From Lachnospiraceae bacterium UBA7060 (GTDB lineage Bacteria > Bacillota > Clostridia > Lachnospirales > Lachnospiraceae), in assembly GCA_002493835.1 (NCBI GenBank), contig DLAA01000004.1:1-8778 (forward strand): a stretch of 8,778 bases of DNA, given 5' to 3'. Both the position numbers and the translations under genes were made by a program. Below the pieces are notes generated by a model, which ran no database searches, was not told where the DNA came from, and worked only from the letters and a program-made list of their open reading frames with translations. Positions 1 through 6,325 of this stretch are shown here, in pieces (within the stretch, counting starts at the first letter, position 1; each line of letters starts with the position of its first letter).

Positions 1-148
1 AACCCCAGAACAACCGTTCGTACCCTCACTAATGTAAAAATGCCCTTAAAAGCACACAAAAATAATGTAACTTTCAGACCTATGTACTGCCAAGAATGCC
101 GTATTTTACGGGCTTTCTCGGCTTTCCGTGTCCGTATCTGCCGGAAAC
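1..148. other. Non-yifB sequence abutting the broken yifB gene; possible end of an inserted element
   Basis: From position 148 down to the window edge the sequence no longer encodes YifB in any minus-strand frame. None of the three frames gives the family's Walker B stretch that should follow GVL. The region is AT-rich at 1-80 and rich in short repeats at 99-144. These are CCGTA (99-103) facing TACGG (107-111), a second CCGTA at 132-136, a GGCTTTC pair at 111-117 and 120-126, and a tandem TCCGTG/TCCGTA at 125-136. Inverted and direct repeats beside a sharp loss of homology are typical of the end of a mobile element or a recombinase attachment site. No transposase or integrase gene is visible here, so the nature of the element is inference. 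One minus-strand frame stays open to the edge but has no recognisable product. Confidence 0.45.
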
Positions 149-1063
149 TAAGACACCCCTGTGAGCCAGACTAATCACTCCCGGCATAGGAATCCGCCCG
201 CCCCCAGCCAGCGCGCGGCCCGTTATGGTGTGGTGAGGATGCAGAAAGGGTCTGGTAGTCTTTAAGGAATTTTTGGACTGCAGTAAACCGCAGATACTAT
301 AGATTGTGGAAACTTCCAGACTCTCTTCCCAGGACAGCGGCGGCAGAATAGACGGTATCCGTCTGGCCAGCATGGTCTTTCCCGACCCCGGTGCACCAAT
401 GATCAGCAGGTTGTGAAAGCCCGCTGCTGCCACCTCGGCCGCCCGCTTCAATCCTTGCTGGCCGCTCATATCCGAGAAATCAGGCTGTCTCTCCCTGTCA
501 TCTTCTATACCGCCGGCTTGTACAGCACTGTTTTGTACCGGCTGTATCTCCTTTTGCCCTGAAAGATACGCCACAGCCTCCTTCACATCCGCCGCACCGA
601 TGCTCACAAGCTCACCTATCAGAGCTCCTTCCCAGGCATTCCCGATAGGCAGAAGACATCTCTTTATCCCCTTTGCCACAGCTTCCCTCACAATGGGCAG
701 CACACCCCTAACAGGCTTCAAGCCGCCGGAAAGTCCAAGTTCTCCCAAAAGCAGCGTGCCGCTCACCGCCTCCTGCCCGAGCTTCCCCAGCGCGATCATA
801 ATTCCCACCGCCACAGGCAGATCAAACATCGTACCATTCTTTGGCAGGTCCGCCGGGGAAAGATTGACATTGATACACATGGGCGGCAGTCTGACCCCCA
901 CATTTTTCAGGGCAACCTTCACACGCTCCCTGGCCTCCCGTACCTCGGAGCCAGGCAGACCAACTATCTGGAAGCAGGGCAGTCCCTGGGAAATGTCCAC
1001 TTCCACTTGAATCAAATGACTGTGAACCCCATAAACAGCCCCCGATATAATTGTACTAAGCAA
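80..1063 (-). pseudogene. yifB: YifB/ComM-family Mg-chelatase-like AAA ATPase, truncated before Walker B
   Basis: The N-terminal part is a clear YifB (ComM-like) protein. Residues 1-165 form the family's N-terminal domain, with GLPCFQIVGLPG near 27-38, NLSPADLPK near 67-75 and LLLGELGLSG near 105-114. An AAA core follows, with Walker A GAPGSGKT at 223-230 and PHHTI at 276-280. Family members are about 500 residues. This frame stops at 327, and identity is lost after GVL at 303-305, where the Walker B aspartate and glutamate should follow. The last 22 residues come from unrelated DNA. The start is TTG (1061-1063), supported by AGGAGG seven bases upstream. Gammaproteobacterial ComM is a helicase acting in natural transformation; the role of YifB in clostridia is not established. 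Without Walker B and the C-terminal domain the product should be inactive. The rest may lie beyond an inserted element outside the window. Confidence 0.85.
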
Positions 1064-1184
1064 AAAAATCCCTCCTTTTTCTTCCCTCTTTCTAAAAAAC
1101 CTGTTGCCGTTCTGTCTCTTTGAAATTCTGCGGCGAAATGCCTGAATAAATAAGAATCATAGACTACAAAGATTTCAGATATAT

Positions 1185-1216
1185 TTATCATGCGCCCTGT
1201 CAGGGGCTTTTGTCAA
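1185..1216 (-). promoter_or_regulatory. Weak promoter-like region with a palindrome upstream of yifB
   Basis: The minus strand has a perfect TTGACA at 1216-1211, but the best -10-like bases (TGATAA at 1190-1185) are 20 bp away, longer than the usual 17. The spacer contains the 11-bp palindrome CCCTGTCAGGG at 1195-1205. A long spacer with a dyad in it resembles MerR-type promoters, but the -10 match is poor. It lies between the terminator of the preceding gene and yifB, where a promoter is expected. The leader would be about 120 bases. Confidence 0.3.
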
Positions 1217-1228
1217 GCACTATACAAA

Positions 1229-1254
1229 GAAAGCCGGGCAAAATCCCGGCTTTC
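1229..1254 (-). terminator. Rho-independent terminator after the HD-domain gene
   Basis: There is a perfect 10-bp inverted repeat, GAAAGCCGGG against CCCGGCTTTC, with a 6-base loop. On the minus strand it begins 8 bases after the HD-domain stop codon and is followed by TTTGTAT, a short imperfect U-tract. On the plus strand the same hairpin is followed by a T-rich stretch too, but no plus-strand gene runs into it. It most likely ends the sigK-HD transcript. Confidence 0.8.
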
Positions 1255-1262
1255 CTGCTTTT

Positions 1263-2402
1263 CTATTTTGCAGTTTTTTGAATCGGAGCATCCACGTACT
1301 CCTCCTCATTGACTTCTATACCAGATTGTTTCAGCAAATCCATGTTCATCACATGACGGTTGTCCAACGTCCGCATAATGTCCTTGATCTCCAAATCCTC
1401 AAATGTCTCTGCGTCCGAGAGATCCACAACGCTGTTATCCCGAAACATTAATATCCTCGGCCGAAGAATGTCCTTTTCGTTAGCCGCAAGCACAAGCGCC
1501 TTCTCACCAGTGTTCAATTCTACACTGACTCCGGGCACCAGAATATTCACAGACCGGATCAGAGCATCCACTACCTTTTCATGATACACCTTGGGATACC
1601 TCAGTAAATATTTAAGCGCCTCCACCTCGGAAGCCGGTTCCTCATCAACTTTCATGGCCGTCATCCTGTCGTACGTCTCCGCCACTGCCAGCACGCGCGC
1701 GCCGTTCACCAGCCTGATCGAAGAAATATCCTCCCCCGTCTTTATGCTTATCAAAAGCTTCTTTGCTTGAGTACAGATTCTTTTGATGTTGGGCCTCGAA
1801 GAAAAAGCGCTCTCTATAAGAGCATGTCCGGCAACTTCCCTGGCATCCATCGTCATATCCGCCAGAGGGCCGCCTGCGGCGATCTCCTCTTCAAAACGCA
1901 TAATCTTACCAATATCATGGACAAGAGCCGCCTGCACCGTATCCATCTGCTCCTCCACCATCATATTCATACTATTCGTCATCATCGCACAGAGGATCGC
2001 CACATTTAGAGAATGCTTGTATGTATAGTCCTCCTTGCTCCGCAGATTCTGCAGAAAGTTAATCTTTGCATCCAAATGGCCGTAATTTCTGATAATATCG
2101 GAAGCAATCAGGTGTGTCTTCTGAGCGCGCCCCGTCTTTGCAATGGTATTCAGTTCCTCCATGATAGAAAACACACACATCGTTTGAAATCTTTCAAACT
2201 CAATGTCTGCCCTGGTCATGGGGGGAACCGGCTCCGCCGGCTCCAGAATAAAAATACCCAGCAGGCCAAAATTACGAATACTGACAATGCCCTGTCCGGT
2301 CAGTTTGGAATTTCTCTCATATAGCAAAACCCCGTTCTTGTTATATATAGGACGCGCCAGCCGCATTCCGCTTTTCAAATCCTCGCTCTTTACAAAACGC
2401 AT
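1263..2402 (-). CDS. HD-domain protein with a degenerate HD-GYP signature, downstream of sigK
   Basis: The first ~55 residues (DLKSGMRLARPIYNKNG at 8-24) resemble the small N-terminal domain often found before HD-GYP domains. The HD region follows: H130 in YKHSLNVA, the metal-binding pair H162-D163 in VHDIGK, H193, and D245 in AVAETYDRMTA. Canonical c-di-GMP phosphodiesterases of this class carry an HHE...GxGYP motif between the last two; here that stretch (about 205-230) has no HHE and no GYP. The C-terminal ~90 residues (from about 290) look like a PilZ- or barrel-sized extra domain, not identified. It may keep partial metal binding, but c-di-GMP hydrolysis is doubtful. ATG start at 2402 with GGAGGAG eight bases upstream. 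It starts 24 bp after the sigK stop, so the two are probably co-transcribed; a terminator follows. A link to sporulation is inferred from position only. Confidence 0.75.
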   Translation of the reverse strand: MRFVKSEDLKSGMRLARPIYNKNGVLLYERNSKLTGQGIVSIRNFGLLGIFILEPAEPVPPMTRADIEFERFQTMCVFSIMEELNTIAKTGRAQKTHLIASDIIRNYGHLDAKINFLQNLRSKEDYTYKHSLNVAILCAMMTNSMNMMVEEQMDTVQAALVHDIGKIMRFEEEIAAGGPLADMTMDAREVAGHALIESAFSSRPNIKRICTQAKKLLISIKTGEDISSIRLVNGARVLAVAETYDRMTAMKVDEEPASEVEALKYLLRYPKVYHEKVVDALIRSVNILVPGVSVELNTGEKALVLAANEKDILRPRILMFRDNSVVDLSDAETFEDLEIKDIMRTLDNRHVMNMDLLKQSGIEVNEEEYVDAPIQKTAK

Positions 2403-2426
2403 TGTCCCGTCTCCTCCAATCTATAC

Positions 2427-3071
2427 TCACGCCATACCGAGGGCATCATATCCTTCCTTCAGCTTTTCCAGCGCCTTCTTCTCTATCCTCGATACATAAC
2501 TTCTGGAAATACCAAGTCTGCGGCCAATCTCCCGTTGTGTGATCTCCCGGTCGCCCAGAAGGCCGTATCGCATCATAATAATTTCCCGCTCCCTATCCGA
2601 AAGCCTTTCAGCCACCAGACCTTTCAGCCTCTGCAGCTTATCCTCTGTCTCCATCCTGTCAATCACATCCACCTGATCCTGCTCAATGATGTCCAGAAGA
2701 TTAATTTCGTTACCCTCCCTGTCCGTGCCGATGGGTTCATATAAAGATACTTCTCTGGAAGTTTTCTTCTTTGCCCGAAGCAGCATCAAGAGCTCATTGT
2801 CAATACATCGGGACGCATATGTGCTCAGCTTCCCTTTCCCTGCATCAAAAGAATCAATGGCTTTGATCAGGCCGATGGTGCCGGTGGAAATCAGATCCTC
2901 CATATCCTCATCCACGTTCTGGTACTTCTTGGCAATGTGGGCCACAAGACGAAGATTCCGCTCTACCAGAATATCCTTGGCCTCCCCACGCTCTCTTTCG
3001 CTGCCTGTCTTAAGCCGTCCCAGATAGGCGGCCTCATCCTTCGCAGAAAGTGGCTGGCTGAATGTTTTCAA
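2427..3071 (-). CDS. sigK: RNA polymerase sporulation sigma factor SigK, lacking a pro-sequence
   Basis: This is a sigma-70-family factor of the sporulation SigE/SigK group, directing late mother-cell transcription (coat, cortex and mother-cell lysis genes). Region 2 spans about 36-105: NLRLVAHIAKKY, DLISTGTIGLIKAIDSF, then TYASRCIDNELLMLLR. Region 4 spans about 155-205, with the helix-turn-helix ITQREIGRRLGISRSYVSR. SigK is favoured over SigE by VSLYEPIGTDREGNE near 108-122 and GISRSYVSRIEKKAL. The start is TTG (3069-3071) with GGAGG six bases upstream. B. subtilis pro-SigK carries about 20 extra inhibitory residues before this point. Here an in-frame TAG at 3102-3104 and no ATG, GTG or TTG between it and the start rule out such an extension. 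The gene is uninterrupted, so there is no skin-type element inside it. It stands 24 bp before the HD-domain gene and 181 bp after hemW. Confidence 0.93.
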   Translation of the reverse strand: MKTFSQPLSAKDEAAYLGRLKTGSERERGEAKDILVERNLRLVAHIAKKYQNVDEDMEDLISTGTIGLIKAIDSFDAGKGKLSTYASRCIDNELLMLLRAKKKTSREVSLYEPIGTDREGNEINLLDIIEQDQVDVIDRMETEDKLQRLKGLVAERLSDREREIIMMRYGLLGDREITQREIGRRLGISRSYVSRIEKKALEKLKEGYDALGMA

Positions 3072-3097
3072 AAAAAGCCTCCAAAGTCCATTTACTC

Positions 3098-3125
3098 TAT
3101 TCTATGACCCAGCGGCTTTTCAAGT
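3098..3125 (-). promoter_or_regulatory. Sigma-K/sigma-E-like promoter of sigK
   Basis: On the minus strand CATAGAATA (3106-3098) fits the sigma-K -10 pattern CATAnnnTA. An AC dinucleotide at 3125-3124, 17 bases upstream, fits the short sigma-K -35 element. The predicted start of transcription, about 3091, lies just before the sigK GGAGG site and gives a leader of about 20 bases. SigE shares the CATA -10, and its -35 fits less well here (GCACTTG). Autoregulation of sigK by SigK, or SigE-driven entry, would both make biological sense. Confidence 0.5.
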
Positions 3126-3176
3126 GCCTTTCCATCTGTCCCAATTTCATATACCTGTTTGCACAACTATATAAAT

Positions 3177-3205
3177 ATTATACAATTATAATGGGAGAAA
3201 TTCAA
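3177..3205 (-). promoter_or_regulatory. Sigma-A-type promoter upstream of sigK
   Basis: The minus strand has TTGAAT (3205-3200), a 17-base spacer and a perfect TATAAT (3182-3177). Transcription would start near 3170, giving a leader of about 100 bases to the sigK start. Two 13-bp direct repeats overlap and precede the -35, so activity is probably controlled by a DNA-binding regulator. Confidence 0.65.
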
Positions 3206-3235
3206 TACCGTTCACGCACACACAAAACCGTTCAC
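3203..3235. repeat. Two 13-bp direct repeats, 20 bp apart, at the sigK promoter
   Basis: On the plus strand CAATACCGTTCAC (3203-3215) and CAAAACCGTTCAC (3223-3235) match at 12 of 13 positions, with an exact 20-bp period. The proximal copy covers about -34 to -46 and overlaps the -35 hexamer by three bases; the distal copy covers about -54 to -66. Spacing by two helical turns on one face of the DNA is the usual arrangement of activator half-sites such as those of response regulators. They do not match the Spo0A box (TGTCGAA) or the SpoIIID core as I know them. Confidence 0.7.
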
Positions 3236-3252
3236 ACTATCCTGTCGGAAGC

Positions 3253-4437
3253 CTAAAAAAGAAATTCTGTAAAAACCACATTGCTCAAGTCAACGCCACG
3301 CCGCGTCAATCTAAGCCGCTCTCCTTCCTGTTCCAAAAGACCCGCAGAGAGAAATTTATCAATCGGTTTTTCGTATATTTCATCCATGCATTCCCCAAAG
3401 AGACGTTTAAATTCTCCCCTGTCTACTCCTTCCGTAAGGCGCAGCCCCAAAAACATAAATTCTTCCATCTGTTCTTCCCTGGTTAGTACCTGCACCTCAT
3501 GAAATCCCGTCTTACACAGATACTTCACAAAAGCACTGCCCGCCAGTGTGCACTCCTGTGCGTCTTCCATACGCTTTACACACATTACATAGTCCTGCTG
3601 TGCCTCTGGATTTTTCCATCGGATATTGCTTACCATGGAGGAAGCACCCAGACCAAACCCAGCATAGTCACCGCGCCGCCAATAGACTTTATTGTGGCGG
3701 CACTCCCATCCTTCCCTCGCATAATTGGAAATCTCGTAACGATAAAACCCGGCTTCTTCCAAGCGCTCTCCCGTAAGCCGGTACATCTTTCGATCCTCCT
3801 CCTCGTCAGGAAATTCATAGCTCGATTGGTTTACATAAAGCCATGTCCCTTCCTCCAAAATCAAACTGTAGGCAGAGATATGCTCCGGATGTAAGCCAGT
3901 CACCCGCTCCAGCGTCCTCATATAAGAGGCTGCACTCTGACCAGGCAGTCCCGCCATCAGATCAATATTGATATTGCAAAATCCCGCCTCCCTCGCCAGA
4001 CTATAAGTCTTTAAGAAGGCTGCATAATCGTGAATTCTCCCGATGCGCGCAAGCTCCTCATCATCCGTGGACTGCAGGCCTATGCTGAGACGATTAATTC
4101 CACATGCTATGTAATCATACAGTTTCTCAGATGTCACTGTGCCAGGATTGCATTCTAATGTAATCTCCACGTCCTCTGCCAGCAAAAAACAGTTCCTGAT
4201 CTGCTGAAGAATACGCACAATCTCCCCGGAAGAGAGAATGGAAGGCGTACCGCCGCCAAAAAAGATGGAGACCACCTGGCGGTCTCCATAAAATAACGAC
4301 TGCTCTCTTATCTCCCGGAGCAGATAGTTTACATAATACTCCATTTCTTCCACTGATGCCGGGGCAGACAGGAAATCACAGTAGAAACACTTTTTCTCAC
4401 AAAAAGGAATATGAACATACAAACTTATTTTTTTCAA
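3253..4437 (-). CDS. hemW: Radical SAM heme chaperone HemW (often misnamed coproporphyrinogen III oxidase)
   Basis: HemW is a radical SAM protein that binds heme and delivers it to membrane cytochromes or other targets; it lacks the oxidase activity of HemN. The 4Fe-4S motif CxxxCxxC is at C13, C17 and C20 (HIPFCEKKCFYCDF), without the extra cysteine that HemN has right after it. GGGTP at 62-66 contacts S-adenosylmethionine. Further family blocks are ECNPG near 96, LSIGLQS near 118, DLMAGLPGQ near 160 and RHNKVYW near 248, the region of the heme-binding histidine. The C-terminal ~70 residues form the usual winged-helix-like HemW C-terminal domain. The length (394) is normal. The start is TTG (4435-4437) with GGGAGG six bases upstream; no nearby ATG in frame suits better. 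It follows lepA by 15 bp, an order conserved across Bacillota. No terminator is visible after it. Confidence 0.94.
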   Translation of the reverse strand: MKKISLYVHIPFCEKKCFYCDFLSAPASVEEMEYYVNYLLREIREQSLFYGDRQVVSIFFGGGTPSILSSGEIVRILQQIRNCFLLAEDVEITLECNPGTVTSEKLYDYIACGINRLSIGLQSTDDEELARIGRIHDYAAFLKTYSLAREAGFCNINIDLMAGLPGQSAASYMRTLERVTGLHPEHISAYSLILEEGTWLYVNQSSYEFPDEEEDRKMYRLTGERLEEAGFYRYEISNYAREGWECRHNKVYWRRGDYAGFGLGASSMVSNIRWKNPEAQQDYVMCVKRMEDAQECTLAGSAFVKYLCKTGFHEVQVLTREEQMEEFMFLGLRLTEGVDRGEFKRLFGECMDEIYEKPIDKFLSAGLLEQEGERLRLTRRGVDLSNVVFTEFLF

Positions 4438-4452
4438 GATCTCCCTCCCGGT

Positions 4453-6267
4453 TCAGCCGTCATCCAATTTCAACACGCTCATAAAGGCACTCTGGGGAAT
4501 CTCCACATTGCCAACCTGACGCATGCGCTTCTTTCCTTCCTTCTGTTTCTCCAAAAGTTTTTTCTTTCTTGTGATATCACCGCCATAGCACTTGGCGAGA
4601 ACATCCTTTCTCATGGCCTTGACTGTCTCCCTGGCGATAATCTTGCCGCCCACCGCCGCTTGAATCGGGATCTCAAAAAGATGTCTAGGAATCTCATCCT
4701 TCAGCTTCTCACACATTTTGCGCCCTCTCTCATAGGCACTGTCCGCGTGGACAATGAAGGAGAGCGCGTCCACCTCGTCGTGGTTGATGAGAATATCCAA
4801 TTTCACCAATTTTGACTGTTCGTAACCCTTCAATTCATAATCAAAAGAAGCATAGCCCCTGGAACGGGATTTCAGCGCATCAAAGAAGTCATAGATAATC
4901 TCATTCAGCGGCAGTTCATATTTTAAAAGAGCCCTCGAAGCCTCAATATACTCGGTACTGATATAACGGCCTCTCCGCTCCTGGCAAAGCTGCATAATAG
5001 GACCGATGAACTCTGTGGTCACCATGATCTCCGCACTGACCACAGGTTCTTCCATATAGTCGATCTCTGAAGGGTCCGGCAGATTGGAGGGATTTGTCAA
5101 CTCAATCATCTCCCCATTTGTCTTGTGCACCCTGTAAATCACGCTCGGCGCAGTTGTCACCAAATCCAGATTATACTCCCGCTCCAGACGCTCCTGTATG
5201 ATCTCCAGATGCAGCAATCCGAGAAAGCCGCAGCGGAACCCAAATCCGAGAGCGATAGACGTCTCAGGCTCATAATTTAGGGAGGCATCATTCAGCTTCA
5301 GCTTTTCCAGTGCATCCCGCAAGTCAGGATACTTGGCTCCATCCGCCGGGTACATCCCGCAGTAGACCATAGAATTGACCTTCTTATAGCCAGGCAGCGG
5401 CTTCTCACAGGGACGATCCATATCTGTAACCGTATCACCCACCGCAGTATCCTTCACATTCTTTATGGACGCCGTCAGATAGCCCACCATCCCCGCCGTG
5501 AGCTCATCGCAGGGAATGAACTGGCCTGCGCCAAAGTATCCCACCTCCACCACTTCGGCCCAAGCTCCGGTGGCCATCATCTTAATCCTCGTGCCCTTTT
5601 TTACCCGCCCTTCCATGATACGGCAAAACACAATCACGCCTTTATAGGAATCATAAACCGAATCAAAAATAAGAGCCTGCAGCGGATTGTCCGGGCTGCC
5701 TCCGGGAGCCGGAATTTTTTTGACTACTGCCTCCAGCACCTCCTCAATGCCAATCCCGTTCTTGGCAGAAATAAGCGGCGCGTCCTGCGCCTCTATGCCA
5801 ATCACATCCTCGATCTCATTTTTTACCCGTTCTGGGTCTGCGCTGGGCAGATCAATCTTGTTGATCACCGGGAACACATCCAAATCATGATCCAAAGCCA
5901 AGTACACATTTGCCAGCGTCTGCGCCTCTATGCCCTGGGCCGCGTCCACCACCAAAATCGCGCCATCGCAGGCAGCCAGGGAACGGCTCACCTCGTAGTT
6001 AAAATCCACATGGCCAGGCGTATCGATCAGGTTGAAAATATACTCGTTCCCGTCCTTCGCCTGATAGACAATACGCACTGTCTGGGCCTTAATCGTGATG
6101 CCTCTCTCCCGCTCCAAATCCATATTATCCAAAATCTGCGCCTGCATTTCACGGCTCGTCAAAAGCCCTGTCTTCTCTATGATTCGATCCGCCAGCGTCG
6201 ACTTACCGTGATCGATGTGGGCGACAATACAAAAATTTCTGATTTTACTTTGATCTATTGCAGCCAT
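4453..6267 (-). CDS. lepA: Elongation factor 4, GTPase LepA
   Basis: LepA is a ribosome-associated translational GTPase implicated in initiation, 30S biogenesis and back-translocation under stress. Numbered from the upstream ATG at 6279, the G motifs are G1 AHIDHGKST at 20-28, G2 in RERGITI near 57-63, G3 DTPGH at 86-90, G4 NKID at 140-143 and G5 SAK at 171-173. Domain II follows at about 190-285. LepA-specific blocks come after it: GFGFRCGFLGLLHLEI in the middle and the basic C-terminal tail ending in NVEIPQSAFMSVLKL, which reaches toward the peptidyl-transferase centre. I chose ATG 6267 because GGAGG lies five bases before it and overlaps the upstream ATG at 6279, which has no site of its own. 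This gives 604 residues, normal for the family. A promoter lies directly upstream; hemW follows 15 bp later. Confidence 0.97.
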   Translation of the reverse strand: MAAIDQSKIRNFCIVAHIDHGKSTLADRIIEKTGLLTSREMQAQILDNMDLERERGITIKAQTVRIVYQAKDGNEYIFNLIDTPGHVDFNYEVSRSLAACDGAILVVDAAQGIEAQTLANVYLALDHDLDVFPVINKIDLPSADPERVKNEIEDVIGIEAQDAPLISAKNGIGIEEVLEAVVKKIPAPGGSPDNPLQALIFDSVYDSYKGVIVFCRIMEGRVKKGTRIKMMATGAWAEVVEVGYFGAGQFIPCDELTAGMVGYLTASIKNVKDTAVGDTVTDMDRPCEKPLPGYKKVNSMVYCGMYPADGAKYPDLRDALEKLKLNDASLNYEPETSIALGFGFRCGFLGLLHLEIIQERLEREYNLDLVTTAPSVIYRVHKTNGEMIELTNPSNLPDPSEIDYMEEPVVSAEIMVTTEFIGPIMQLCQERRGRYISTEYIEASRALLKYELPLNEIIYDFFDALKSRSRGYASFDYELKGYEQSKLVKLDILINHDEVDALSFIVHADSAYERGRKMCEKLKDEIPRHLFEIPIQAAVGGKIIARETVKAMRKDVLAKCYGGDITRKKKLLEKQKEGKKRMRQVGNVEIPQSAFMSVLKLDDG

Positions 6268-6294
6268 GATTTCCTCCATTCTTTATACGGAGAA

Positions 6295-6323
6295 AGTATA
6301 CCAAAAAAACCCACGGCTGTCCA
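6295..6323 (-). promoter_or_regulatory. Sigma-A-type promoter of lepA-hemW
   Basis: The minus strand has TGGACA (6323-6318), a 17-base spacer and TATACT (6300-6295), each hexamer one base from consensus. It fits entirely in the 46-bp gap between the spoIIP stop and lepA, and would start transcription near 6288 with a leader of about 20 bases. It makes the housekeeping pair independent of the sporulation genes upstream. The spacer contains seven T residues but no preceding stem, so it is not a terminator. Confidence 0.65.
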
Positions 6324-6325
6324 TA

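Noticed and set aside
100..152. A group II intron inserted in yifB
   Set aside because: The sequence after the break does not begin with the GTGYG-type 5' end of bacterial group II introns, and no intron structure is visible in the short stretch present.
80..160. A single-base sequencing frameshift as the cause of the yifB break
   Set aside because: All three frames were read past position 152. None yields the LDE and following family residues, so homology is truly lost.
6301..6325. A terminator between spoIIP and lepA, from the run of seven T residues on the minus strand
   Set aside because: No stem of complementary bases precedes the run; it falls in the spacer of a good promoter instead.
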